26,854 bases of DNA from a virus: positions 1-26,854 of the IMG/VR virus record IMGVR_UViG_3300042691_018638. The stretch is one strand, 5' to 3'. The notes beneath the pieces are model-generated. The model saw only the letters and a list, made by a program, of their open reading frames with translations. It was not told the DNA's origin and did not search any database. Shown here piece by piece: positions 1 through 5,717 of the stretch (positions are counted from its first letter, which is position 1; each line of letters starts with the position of its first letter). Position numbers and translations under genes: made by a program.

Positions 1-46
1 CCTAAAAGGCTACGCCTTTGTGTATTTTATCACAAAGGCGTAAGGT
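1..46 (-). terminator. Terminator-like hairpin downstream of the tRNA
   Basis: A perfect 12-bp inverted repeat (bases 11-22 pair with 31-42) encloses an 8-base AT-rich loop. Read on the minus strand, the stem follows the tRNA 3' end by about 12 bases and is itself followed by GCC then TTTT. That is the layout of a weak intrinsic terminator. The U-run is short and not immediately at the stem base, so the hairpin may instead mark the 3' end for RNase processing of the tRNA precursor. The plus-strand side has no T-run. Confidence 0.65.
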
Positions 47-54
47 GTGCAATA

Positions 55-130
55 TGGTACCAGCAACGGGACTCGAACCCATGGCCAACTGCTTAGAAGG
101 CAGTTGCTCTATCCACTGAGCTATGCTGGC
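55..130 (-). tRNA. tRNA-Arg (anticodon UCU)
   Basis: The reverse complement folds into a full cloverleaf of 76 bases. It has a 7-bp acceptor stem closed by a G-U pair, a D arm with GCTC/GAGC, an anticodon arm ACTGC/GCAGT around the loop CTTCTAA, and a T arm ATGGG/CCCGT with loop TTCGAGT. The anticodon TCT reads AGA (and AGG by wobble) arginine codons. The discriminator base is A, and the 3' CCA is encoded in the DNA (bases 55-57). It is the last gene of the leftward transcription unit, behind the glycosyltransferase genes, with hairpins on both sides. Phage tRNAs of this kind usually supplement codons that are rare in the host. That role is inferred here. Confidence 0.95.
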
Positions 131-134
131 GCGT

Positions 135-165
135 GTGGTGACAAGTACAGGGTACTGGCCACCAC
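135..165 (-). other. Two-part hairpin between glycosyltransferase stop and tRNA
   Basis: Bases 135-140 (GTGGTG) pair with 160-165 (CACCAC), and inside them 144-148 (AGTAC) pair with 152-156 (GTACT) around a 3-base loop. The two helices are separated by a symmetrical 3x3 internal loop. The structure fills the 40-base gap between the last protein gene and the tRNA 5' end. There is no T-run, so it is a better candidate for a processing site that frees the tRNA than for a terminator. The structure is seen in the sequence; the role is inferred. Confidence 0.4.
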
Positions 166-170
166 GAAGG

Positions 171-734
171 CTAAAGTTTTTGATCGTCGGGAGTACGGAG
201 GTAGTTGTAGTAACCTAGGTTCTCATACAAACAAAGGTGGCCACCTTGCTGTGCGACACGCTCTGCAAGAATGCCATCAGCTACGTACTCTAATTCGTAT
301 CGAAGCTTCTGCATGATCCGACCACGAACCATGTAGCATGAGGTATCGGTGTTGCCGACTTTAGGATTTGGTGCGGGCTGCAATCGTACGTTGTTGTTTT
401 GCCACACTTGCCCCCAGCTTACCATGTTTAATTCCCCATCGTTCAACGTACTGACTCGTGCATACCAATCGGGATGAATAATGTTATCATCGTCGAGGAT
501 GTAAATCCAATCGAGATCGTCGAAGTACATGTGGTCGAGTGCAAAGTTGCGATTAGAATTACCAAAATGACCGGTACTTGGTGAGCGATAGATTGTTGCT
601 TTTAACCCACCCCCCTCTGGCATCTCGGTAACGGATGCGTCAAGCACGATAGTCCATGTACACTCGGGCGGAATTGATTGCTGCATTCTCGGAAGATTTT
701 CGGGTCGTGTGCATGGCGTGATGATGTGAATCAT
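171..734 (-). CDS. GT-A fold (family 2-like) glycosyltransferase
   Basis: 187-aa protein with features of a small inverting GT-A glycosyltransferase, which moves a sugar from a nucleotide-sugar donor to an acceptor in the cytoplasm. The N-terminus is a beta strand followed by TPCTRPENL (residues 6-14), typical of the family. GNSNRNFALD (59-68) resembles the conserved region before the metal site. The DDD triad at 81-83 in YILDDDNIIHPDW fits the metal/nucleotide-sugar motif. NTDTSCYMVRG (128-138) resembles the segment before the acceptor site. At under 200 residues it is a minimal catalytic domain with no membrane anchor. ATG at 734 was chosen because AGGGAGG lies 5-6 bases upstream; a longer version from TTG at 755 would run into the preceding gene. 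It lies 10 bases after a second glycosyltransferase gene. The acceptor is unknown. Confidence 0.8.
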   Translation of the reverse strand: MIHIITPCTRPENLPRMQQSIPPECTWTIVLDASVTEMPEGGGLKATIYRSPSTGHFGNSNRNFALDHMYFDDLDWIYILDDDNIIHPDWYARVSTLNDGELNMVSWGQVWQNNNVRLQPAPNPKVGNTDTSCYMVRGRIMQKLRYELEYVADGILAERVAQQGGHLCLYENLGYYNYLRTPDDQKL

Positions 735-744
735 TAATCCCTCC

Positions 745-1551
745 CTATCCATCAACTAAATTTTTCATAAATTCTGGGTTGCATCGATTGATTTGGTGTA
801 AGATAACGTATACCTCGCCCTCCTCGTTCAATACCTTATTGTCCTGTACGTTTAAGTCCTCGAAAGCAACACTGTCGAGTGTCAATATGCGCGAACTCTT
901 GTGCGGTAGAATCTTTCTAAAGTCTGCGTCGGTGTGATTGTAAATGTAAATATTGTACAGTGCTTGGTCGTAGACGTTGTTAGAACCCGGCCGTCTATCT
1001 TGTACATTAACATAGAACTTTAAACAATCTAGGATCCCCGCATACTTACCTAAGATTGTACCCGCACACACGACCGGCTGACCCTCAAAGTTATTGTTAT
1101 TGTAGCTGGCAACAACAGATGACTGCTCAATCCAGTACCTGTTTAAGCCGGAGCTACCGTTGCCTCTGTCCGAAAGTATGTTCTGCTCTGCCGCACAGTA
1201 CAGCTGCTCGTCAAATTCTACAGAAAAGGGATCGCTCTGAAAAATGACATCGTCTAGATCACAGAGCATTATTTTATTAATATCCCCATCGGGCCATTTT
1301 GATAGTATATCGTAGTAGATTGCATAACGATGCAGCATCAGGTCATAGTTAAAAACAAAATCACTGTAAATTTGAAGGTTGTGCTCAGCGCACAAGTCCT
1401 CTAATTCCTTAAACACTTTGCCTTTCTCGCACAGTACGATTACCTTACAGTCTTGGTTATACTTTCTTAAGCTTTTTGCAAAGTAGTGTATTCCACCCTT
1501 GTCAGTTTTTAAGCTACCGTACCCACTGTAAACGCCAAAAATAACATTCAT
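745..1551 (-). CDS. GT-A fold glycosyltransferase (GT8/GT34-like)
   Basis: 268-aa soluble protein. The segment INKIMLCDLDDVIFQSDPF (residues 91-109) is the DxD-type signature of retaining GT-A glycosyltransferases: two hydrophobic residues, then D-x-D-D, then a QSDPF turn as in GT8 and GT34-type enzymes. The N-terminal strand VIFGVYSGYG, the strand VIVLCEK (37-43) and the region QPVVCAGTILGKY around residue 158 fit a nucleotide-sugar-binding domain. ATG at 1551 follows AAGGAGA at good spacing. It lies between the methyltransferase gene and the smaller glycosyltransferase, on one transcript with 10-18 base gaps. The exact CAZy family, donor and acceptor cannot be assigned by eye. Other options are a capsule- or glycoprotein-modifying enzyme, or one acting on modified DNA bases. 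Confidence 0.72.
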   Translation of the reverse strand: MNVIFGVYSGYGSLKTDKGGIHYFAKSLRKYNQDCKVIVLCEKGKVFKELEDLCAEHNLQIYSDFVFNYDLMLHRYAIYYDILSKWPDGDINKIMLCDLDDVIFQSDPFSVEFDEQLYCAAEQNILSDRGNGSSGLNRYWIEQSSVVASYNNNNFEGQPVVCAGTILGKYAGILDCLKFYVNVQDRRPGSNNVYDQALYNIYIYNHTDADFRKILPHKSSRILTLDSVAFEDLNVQDNKVLNEEGEVYVILHQINRCNPEFMKNLVDG

Positions 1552-1568
1552 ATAGTTCTCCTTTTAAA

Positions 1569-2228
1569 CTAGCTGCCACACGGAGTAGCGTTTCGGACAA
1601 GCACAAGCATTTTATCGTCCAATTCGCTGCCGGAGGGTCTGAGGCTGTGCTCCGCGTCGATAAACGTTGCTGAGATGTAGTACTTCATGTACGGGGCCAA
1701 TGCTGATTCGTAGTCAGACTCTGACCGAGATCTAAAGATGTCTTCAATGATAAAGTAACCGCCGGGCTTTAGATACTCGTGCACAAACTTAAGCACGCGC
1801 ATTTGATCGTTAAAATCGTGAGTTGCGTCGTCGATAATAATGTCAAACTCGCTGACCGCGCGACGAAAACCATCGGCAATAGAAGCTTCTGATGTTACAT
1901 CCATATGAATGTACCGTGTGTTGTTGAGTGCATCTCCGACAGCCTTAGTTATCTTTTCAGGATAATACTCCCAGCCGGTAAGTTGCGCTGCGGGGAAGTA
2001 TTCTCGCCAGCACATCATGGAGTGGTTACTTTCAATGCCAATTTCTCCCACGATCAGTGGTTTGTGGCGAATAGATGAGAACAGGAAGTCGTAGATAGCC
2101 GTGTACGGATGTCGACGGTTACTCCACGTGTCAATAATGTACGGAGACTTATCCGTAGGATATTTTACTCCAAGATCACAAAGCGGTGTGCGGCTGTTCG
2201 ACGAATCAATAGTAAGTTTGTTAATCAC
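1569..2228 (-). CDS. Class I SAM-dependent methyltransferase
   Basis: 219-aa protein with a Rossmann-type methyltransferase core. Motif I is LIVGEIGIESNHSM (residues 58-71), the acidic end of strand 2 is GWEYYPE (85-91), motif IV is FDIIIDDATHDFNDQ (128-142), and the post-motif strand is LKPGGYFIIEDIF (153-165). The segment TDKSPY followed by HPYTAIYDFLF (residues 25-50) is typical of small-molecule or sugar O-methyltransferases found near glycan genes (CmcI/macrocin-O-methyltransferase-like). It is not typical of DNA methyltransferases, and no DPPY- or PCQ-type motif is present. The start is GTG at 2228 with AAAGGAAA about 8 bases upstream. It is the first gene after the hairpin at 2268-2300 and precedes two glycosyltransferases, so methylation of a sugar or sugar acceptor is the likeliest job. 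Substrate unknown. Confidence 0.8.
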   Translation of the reverse strand: MINKLTIDSSNSRTPLCDLGVKYPTDKSPYIIDTWSNRRHPYTAIYDFLFSSIRHKPLIVGEIGIESNHSMMCWREYFPAAQLTGWEYYPEKITKAVGDALNNTRYIHMDVTSEASIADGFRRAVSEFDIIIDDATHDFNDQMRVLKFVHEYLKPGGYFIIEDIFRSRSESDYESALAPYMKYYISATFIDAEHSLRPSGSELDDKMLVLVRNATPCGS

Positions 2229-2267
2229 GTAGTTTTCCTTTAGTTTTATTTTGTACCGACATGCAAG

Positions 2268-2300
2268 AACGAACTGACAAGTAATCCTTGTCAGTTCGTT
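2268..2300 (-). terminator. Strong hairpin, likely intrinsic terminator
   Basis: A perfect 14-bp inverted repeat (2268-2281 with 2287-2300) with a 5-base loop starts 8 bases beyond the stop of the small zinc-ribbon gene. On the minus strand the stem ends in GTT and is followed by CTTGC, so the U-tract is poor. It may terminate weakly or act as a 3'-end stabiliser. A weak sigma70-like site (TTGTCA in the stem, TACAAA at about 19 bases) could restart transcription for the methyltransferase gene. I hold that only as a possibility. Confidence 0.6.
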
Positions 2301-2307
2301 TGGTCAA

Positions 2308-2595
2308 CTACTCAGGCAGTTGTTGTATGACTGGACCATCCTCGGTCTTACTGGCCAACAGTTCTTTGAGGGTGTCCTCATCGGTCAGGGTGTAGACCAT
2401 ATCAAAGATGCCAGCGTTGCAGGTAGCGCAGAGTGAGAGTGGGAGGATGCCAACCCAACCAATCGTTCCCCATTCTTCGTCATCAAACGGACTGTCACAA
2501 ATACTGCAGGGATTACCTGCGGGATGAAGTGGATCCTTATATGGATCGTACTCCGGCATTTTTATTACTTCTGGTGCTGTTGGTTCTAGCGTCAT
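2308..2595 (-). CDS. Small zinc-ribbon-like hypothetical protein
   Basis: 95-aa acidic protein of unknown function. Two CxxC pairs (CSIC near residue 31 and CATC near residue 56), about 25 residues apart, suggest a treble-clef or ribbon zinc site. The C-terminus is acidic and helical (LTDEDTLKELLASKTEDG). The chosen ATG at 2595 overlaps the stop of the upstream Nmad1-like gene in an ATGA arrangement, a common sign of translational coupling. An ATG at 2604 (three residues longer, GGGGG close upstream) is also possible. It is the last gene before the hairpin at 2268-2300. A protein- or nucleic-acid-binding accessory role is plausible but unproven. Confidence 0.75.
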   Translation of the reverse strand: MTLEPTAPEVIKMPEYDPYKDPLHPAGNPCSICDSPFDDEEWGTIGWVGILPLSLCATCNAGIFDMVYTLTDEDTLKELLASKTEDGPVIQQLPE

Positions 2596-3002
2596 TTTCC
2601 CCATTTCCCCCTTCGATAAATTATCATTATGATACAGTAGCTGGCTAAATCCATAAGCGTGTCATCCAAAGATTCATTGCGGGGAGTTTTTGGTGCGGTA
2701 AAGTTACCCGTGGACAAATCCCAACCCAGTAAGTTCATCAAGCGCGCAACCTTATCCCAGATACGCACGGCCACACCGGTCTCACCAACCGCGTTTACAT
2801 TCCACGGCCCGTAGTCGGCGCTCTTTTGCTGATGCATGTCCCACAGTGCCTCTAAGACATCGCGGAATTCTGCCTTCTGCTCTGCATACGTAGGAAGCTC
2901 GGCCATGTAAGCGGTCTTTTTAAGGTTAGGCTTGACCACCTGTTCTACAGTCAGCCCCAATCGATCGGTCATTTCCTTTACCAAGTCCGACTTGTTAATC
3001 AT
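2592..3002 (-). CDS. Nmad1 / DUF1599-like nucleotide modification associated protein
   Basis: 136-aa all-helical protein. The pattern SADYGPWNVNAVGETGVAVRIWDK (about residues 60-83) followed by ARLMNL and then ESLDDTLMDLASYCIIMII is the signature I recall for nucleotide-modification-associated domain 1 (DUF1599). This family is common in phages and often sits near thymidylate synthase, deaminase or base-modifying genes. Its biochemical activity is not established. ATG at 3002 is supported by GAGGAG 7 bases upstream and an 8-base overlap with the end of thyX. Upstream in-frame starts would extend about 45 bases into thyX and lack an SD. The direct overlap with thyX suggests that the two products act on the same nucleotide pool or modified-base pathway. 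Confidence 0.75.
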   Translation of the reverse strand: MINKSDLVKEMTDRLGLTVEQVVKPNLKKTAYMAELPTYAEQKAEFRDVLEALWDMHQQKSADYGPWNVNAVGETGVAVRIWDKVARLMNLLGWDLSTGNFTAPKTPRNESLDDTLMDLASYCIIMIIYRRGKWGK

Positions 3003-3708
3003 TCCAGTACTCCTCTTCAAACGCTTTTTCTTTTGCAAAACGCACATTACACGCAGGGATAATTACCGGGAACTTCGTCTCTAGTAAGGCCCACGCTGCT
3101 ACGGCGATCTCGCGGTGCTCTTTCTGTGTCGATGGGTGCATGCGTACCTGACAGTAGTGCATCCATGATCGAAGACTGCCCTTGAAGTACAGGCGGGAGA
3201 GTGTTAACCCCTCGGGCAGCACCGCACGCAGCTGTTCCTTGGCAATGCCCCGTTGTAAGCCCCAGTCGTAAGTAAATCGTGCGTAGTTAATCACTGCCTG
3301 TAACCGTGCATACCATTGCTCACGCAGCTCTCGCGTGGCCTCGGTCTTTTCTAGCTCAATACTGTTCTGCCGATTCTTAGTATCTTGCAACCGTGGCTCA
3401 CGAGTAGAGAACCCCAGCGCAGTTGTCGGGTCAGCATATCGCTGACTAAATTCCTGCACTGCAAAGCTGCGATGTCGAATCATCTGCCGGGATATATCTC
3501 GCGTAGTAGTAACCTCCATAGTTACATCAACCATGTCAAACGGACTCCAATGTTTCTCGCGAATCAAGTGATAAATCAACTTGGGTGCTGACCAGTGGTT
3601 GTGTTGGCCAGCAGGATTAGACACGCGAGCGTTATAAATTACCAGCTCCTCCGCGGTCATGTTCAACTCTGGCTCGGGCTGCGTAACGGACACAATACTA
3701 ATTGTCAT
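2995..3708 (-). CDS. thyX: Flavin-dependent thymidylate synthase ThyX
   Basis: 237-aa enzyme that methylates dUMP to dTMP using FAD, NADPH and methylene-tetrahydrofolate. The ThyX motif RHR-x7-S-x-RY is complete (R78 H79 R80, S88, R90 Y91 in RHRSFAVQEFSQRY). A second conserved block, RAVLPEG (161-167), leads to the substrate-binding helix SLRSWMHYCQVR (178-189). Length is normal for the family. ATG at 3708 was chosen because GGAAGG lies just upstream; an in-frame TTG at 3720 adds four residues. It overlaps the XRE-type gene by 11 bases and the Nmad1 gene by 8, so it sits in the middle of a coupled operon. Phages carry thyX to secure dTTP or make a precursor for modified thymines. The catalytic motif gives no sign of altered chemistry. 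Confidence 0.95.
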   Translation of the reverse strand: MTISIVSVTQPEPELNMTAEELVIYNARVSNPAGQHNHWSAPKLIYHLIREKHWSPFDMVDVTMEVTTTRDISRQMIRHRSFAVQEFSQRYADPTTALGFSTREPRLQDTKNRQNSIELEKTEATRELREQWYARLQAVINYARFTYDWGLQRGIAKEQLRAVLPEGLTLSRLYFKGSLRSWMHYCQVRMHPSTQKEHREIAVAAWALLETKFPVIIPACNVRFAKEKAFEEEYWND

Positions 3709-3907
3709 AGTGCCTTCCAATAATTAATAGCGGATCAAACTCAAAGAACTTAGCGATTGCGATGCCTTCAGAGATGCTAGGTTTTTTAGTACCCTCTAGT
3801 ATATCCTCAAGGCGTTTAGCTGAGATGCCTGCATACTCGGCCAACTCTTCAACAGTTGTACGGGCAGCACGCATCTCAGCCTTAATGATCTCAGTGGTTT
3901 TGGTCAT
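3698..3907 (-). CDS. XRE/Cro-type helix-turn-helix protein
   Basis: 69-aa protein made almost entirely of one HTH_3 (lambda Cro/CI-like) domain. The helix-turn-helix spans about residues 17-40 (TVEELAEYAGISAKRLEDILEGTKKPS), with the usual ISxxxLxxILxGxxxPS pattern, and a final helix EGIAIAKFFEFDP follows. There is no dimerisation or cleavage domain, so it is closer to a Cro-like regulator than to a full CI repressor. It overlaps the upstream zinc-ribbon gene by 17 bases and thyX by 11. The SD is weak, so translation is probably coupled. It may autoregulate this cluster, for example at the predicted promoter inside the phosphoesterase gene, but no operator repeat was identified. Confidence 0.85.
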   Translation of the reverse strand: MTKTTEIIKAEMRAARTTVEELAEYAGISAKRLEDILEGTKKPSISEGIAIAKFFEFDPLLIIGRHYDN

Positions 3908-4076
3908 TCTGATGTTGCGTCTGTGCGTAGTGATAGCGCATCAGCCATTCCTCCTGTCGGTAGTCATGCCGGGTTGCATTGCTGCCCTCTGGGAGGTGTA
4001 GGGTGGTGTCTTCCGCGGTCTCTCCGCACGTGCAATCGTCCAGCTCCAAGCCACAGTTCTCGCATTCGTCTACCAT
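3891..4076 (-). CDS. Small zinc-ribbon hypothetical protein
   Basis: 61-aa protein. The N-terminus holds a compact cysteine cluster, CENCGLELDDCTCG (residues 5-18), with two closely spaced Cys pairs that probably bind one zinc ion. The rest is polar and rich in His, Gln and Asn, with RHDYRQEEWLMRYHY as a possible helix. ATG at 4076 is preceded by ACGGAGG at 5-6 bases, which supports it as a real gene despite its size. It overlaps the phosphoesterase stop by 7 bases. Function unknown. A predicted extended -10 promoter at 4127-4135 would make it the first gene of a thyX-containing transcript. Confidence 0.7.
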   Translation of the reverse strand: MVDECENCGLELDDCTCGETAEDTTLHLPEGSNATRHDYRQEEWLMRYHYAQTQHQNDQNH

Positions 4077-5089
4077 TGCTGCCTCCGTAAGTAGGTGAGG
4101 TAACTAGCTGCTACCTCTAAGTCAGAATTATACCACACTTTTCCGTCTGGGAAAAGGATTAGTGCACCACATCCGTTGGTCATGGTGTCAGCAAAACCGA
4201 TCTCTTTCGAAAAACTATCCACACGCTTGTAAGCACCAGTCAGGATTGCCAACCGTTCCTTGTTGTGACGATAGAACGGACGCACAAGCGTACCGATGTG
4301 TGTGTGACCGCCTACACCAATATCAAAGGGCAGGGTCATGCGATCGTACCCTACCTCAATACCATGCGTGGGGTTAAAGATACTGGATGACTTCCATTGA
4401 TGACGGATCAGCATATCCCAGCTACCAGTACCGCAAGACACCTGCACCCGCACCTCGAATGGATCGTACAGTACACACGTATTGGTCAGGTAGTTCGGGA
4501 TGATGTCGATGCCAGACAACTTCTTGGTCCAGTTGTCGTGGTTACCGCTGACAACGATCAACAATTTCTCAGAGATTAGCTCAAGCCAACGGCGGAACAT
4601 CAAGATTTCGTTCTTAAAAGACACCGCTTGGTTGCGCTGCAACGCTTGGAGCTTGCCGATAATCCAGTTGTCGATACCGTCCCCGTGAAACACTGCGTAC
4701 ATGCCGTCAGTCTTGGAGATCAGGTCGGTGTCTCTCTTTATCGCATCGTAATCAGTGCCCTCACTGCCAATATGCAGATCAGAAAGAAACGCAAGAGCCA
4801 CTGGTTGATCACCCAGATGAATTGCAGTGTGCCGACGTTCTTCAGCTGCTTTACGCACAACCTTGTGCACGCTACCAGCCGCTTTCCATAATGAATCCGC
4901 GTAGTCTGCATCATACTGCACCATGTCTACGCCGCGGATGGTGGGCGTTGGCTGATTACCCATGCGGCGAGTTAATTCAATTTCAGCTTCTTCACGAGTA
5001 GCGAATCGCCCGCCGTGGATGTATTTCTTTTGTTCTTTATCCCACCAGCGAATACCGTATGAATTATTTGAAAAATAAATACCCTTCAT
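4070..5089 (-). CDS. Calcineurin-like metallophosphoesterase with N-terminal Arm/AP2-like domain
   Basis: 339 aa. The metal-binding motifs of the calcineurin-like phosphoesterase fold are all present: DLH (D103, H105), GDGIDN (135-140), GNHD (181-184), a lone H229, and GGHTH (259-263). Such enzymes hydrolyse phosphodiester or phosphomonoester bonds with two metal ions. The first 40 or so residues (KGIYFSNNSYGIRWWD, then GGRFATREEAEIEL) resemble the small DNA-binding Arm/AP2-type beta-sheet domain at the N-termini of integrases and homing endonucleases. That suggests a DNA or DNA-end substrate. No SbcC-like ATPase partner is nearby. ATG at 5089 overlaps the previous stop as ATGA with GAGG upstream. 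Nuclease, nucleotidase and protein phosphatase activities all remain possible. Confidence 0.85.
   Translation of the reverse strand: MKGIYFSNNSYGIRWWDKEQKKYIHGGRFATREEAEIELTRRMGNQPTPTIRGVDMVQYDADYADSLWKAAGSVHKVVRKAAEERRHTAIHLGDQPVALAFLSDLHIGSEGTDYDAIKRDTDLISKTDGMYAVFHGDGIDNWIIGKLQALQRNQAVSFKNEILMFRRWLELISEKLLIVVSGNHDNWTKKLSGIDIIPNYLTNTCVLYDPFEVRVQVSCGTGSWDMLIRHQWKSSSIFNPTHGIEVGYDRMTLPFDIGVGGHTHIGTLVRPFYRHNKERLAILTGAYKRVDSFSKEIGFADTMTNGCGALILFPDGKVWYNSDLEVAASYLTYLRRQQW
4127..4135 (-). promoter_or_regulatory. Predicted extended -10 promoter inside the phosphoesterase gene
   Basis: Read on the minus strand this is TGGTATAAT, an exact TGn extended -10 joined to a consensus TATAAT. No good -35 hexamer lies at 17 bases (TTTTCC), which is tolerated by extended -10 promoters. 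It would start transcripts about 45 bases before the small zinc-ribbon gene and so drive the XRE, thyX and Nmad1 genes. The same 9-mer occurs twice more in the window. Here it encodes Trp-Tyr-Asn, so chance is possible. Confidence 0.35.
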
Positions 5090-5331
5090 TTAGTCCTCAC
5101 CGGTTTGTCTGGGCCGATGTGCGAAACAATCATCCCCAGAATTACCATCTGTGAACCTAGTTCAGCGATCGATGCTTTGAGCGACTCGCGCTCTTCTACA
5201 AACAACGTCACTGGTTCTTGTTCACCCCACCTCCGCGTCACGGTTATCGCCGCAATGTTTCCGTTACACTCTAAGCGTATAGTACGTAATATATCCGCCG
5301 ACAACTCGACCGACCATTCATTTTCTTTCAT
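5086..5331 (-). CDS. Hypothetical protein (81 aa)
   Basis: 81-aa soluble protein I do not recognise. The N-terminal half alternates hydrophobic and charged residues, suggesting beta strands (WSVELSADILRTIRLEC, then AITVTRRWG). The second half is helical (ERESLKASIAELGSQMVILGMIVSHI) and ends in a basic tail. It is linked to both neighbours: its ATG overlaps the upstream stop by one base (TAATG) with a GAAGTGAG-like SD, and its TGA overlaps the phosphoesterase ATG. This coupling and its density with real genes make it a credible gene, but no function can be inferred. Confidence 0.65.
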   Translation of the reverse strand: MKENEWSVELSADILRTIRLECNGNIAAITVTRRWGEQEPVTLFVEERESLKASIAELGSQMVILGMIVSHIGPDKPVRTK

Positions 5332-5717
5332 TAACTCACTTCCATATCCCTTTCAGGTAATTCAGTAAACGTATCATAGTAAGCGTTGAATACACTGCGG
5401 GCTACATTTGTCAGCTGTGGTGGTACCTGTGAGAGTACATTACCGTCTTCAATGTGTAGCTTTCTTCCAAGTAGTTCAAAACAAAACCGAAGAATGTCTT
5501 TGACTACTCCGTTGTGCATCTTGTGCATCGACGCAATCTCCATTGGTGAGTATCCCTCGCTCCATTGCTGGAGGATAACGATAGAGTTCGGGTGATTGTC
5601 TAACATGAAGTGTGCATTTGCTTGCACAGTCATCTCGATTGCTACCCGATCCTCTATCGGTAGTTTGTTTGCTAGGAGATCCCTAAGAGTCTCCCGCAAA
5701 AGTAAGCGACTCTTCAT
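5331..5717 (-). CDS. Helix-turn-helix protein, possibly sigma-like/LuxR-like
   Basis: 128-aa, mostly helical protein. Residues 51-80 (QWSEGYSPMEIASMHKMHNGVVKDILRFCF) look like a helix-turn-helix of the sigma-70 region 4 / LuxR type: W, GYSxxEIA, then a second helix with VVKDIL. The flanks are helical (RLLLRETLRDLLANK; QLTNVARSVFNAYYD). It could bind DNA as a phage regulator of gene expression. ATG at 5717 is preceded by AAGG about 7 bases upstream and lies 35 bases inside the Cas4-like gene; longer starts would overlap it further. No region 2 is present, so it is not a complete sigma factor. Function inferred only from the motif. Confidence 0.6.
   Translation of the reverse strand: MKSRLLLRETLRDLLANKLPIEDRVAIEMTVQANAHFMLDNHPNSIVILQQWSEGYSPMEIASMHKMHNGVVKDILRFCFELLGRKLHIEDGNVLSQVPPQLTNVARSVFNAYYDTFTELPERDMEVS

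Noticed and set aside
55-130. tRNA as a prophage attachment site
   Set aside because: There is no integrase gene in the window and the tRNA is intact with flanking hairpins. Nothing supports an att core.
47-316. 89-aa plus-strand open frame over the tRNA
   Set aside because: It reads through the antisense of a perfect tRNA and the end of the glycosyltransferase gene, with no sign of coding.
3698-3907. XRE protein as a lysogeny repressor
   Set aside because: It is only one HTH domain with no dimerisation or cleavage domain, and no divergent promoter, operator set or integrase was seen.
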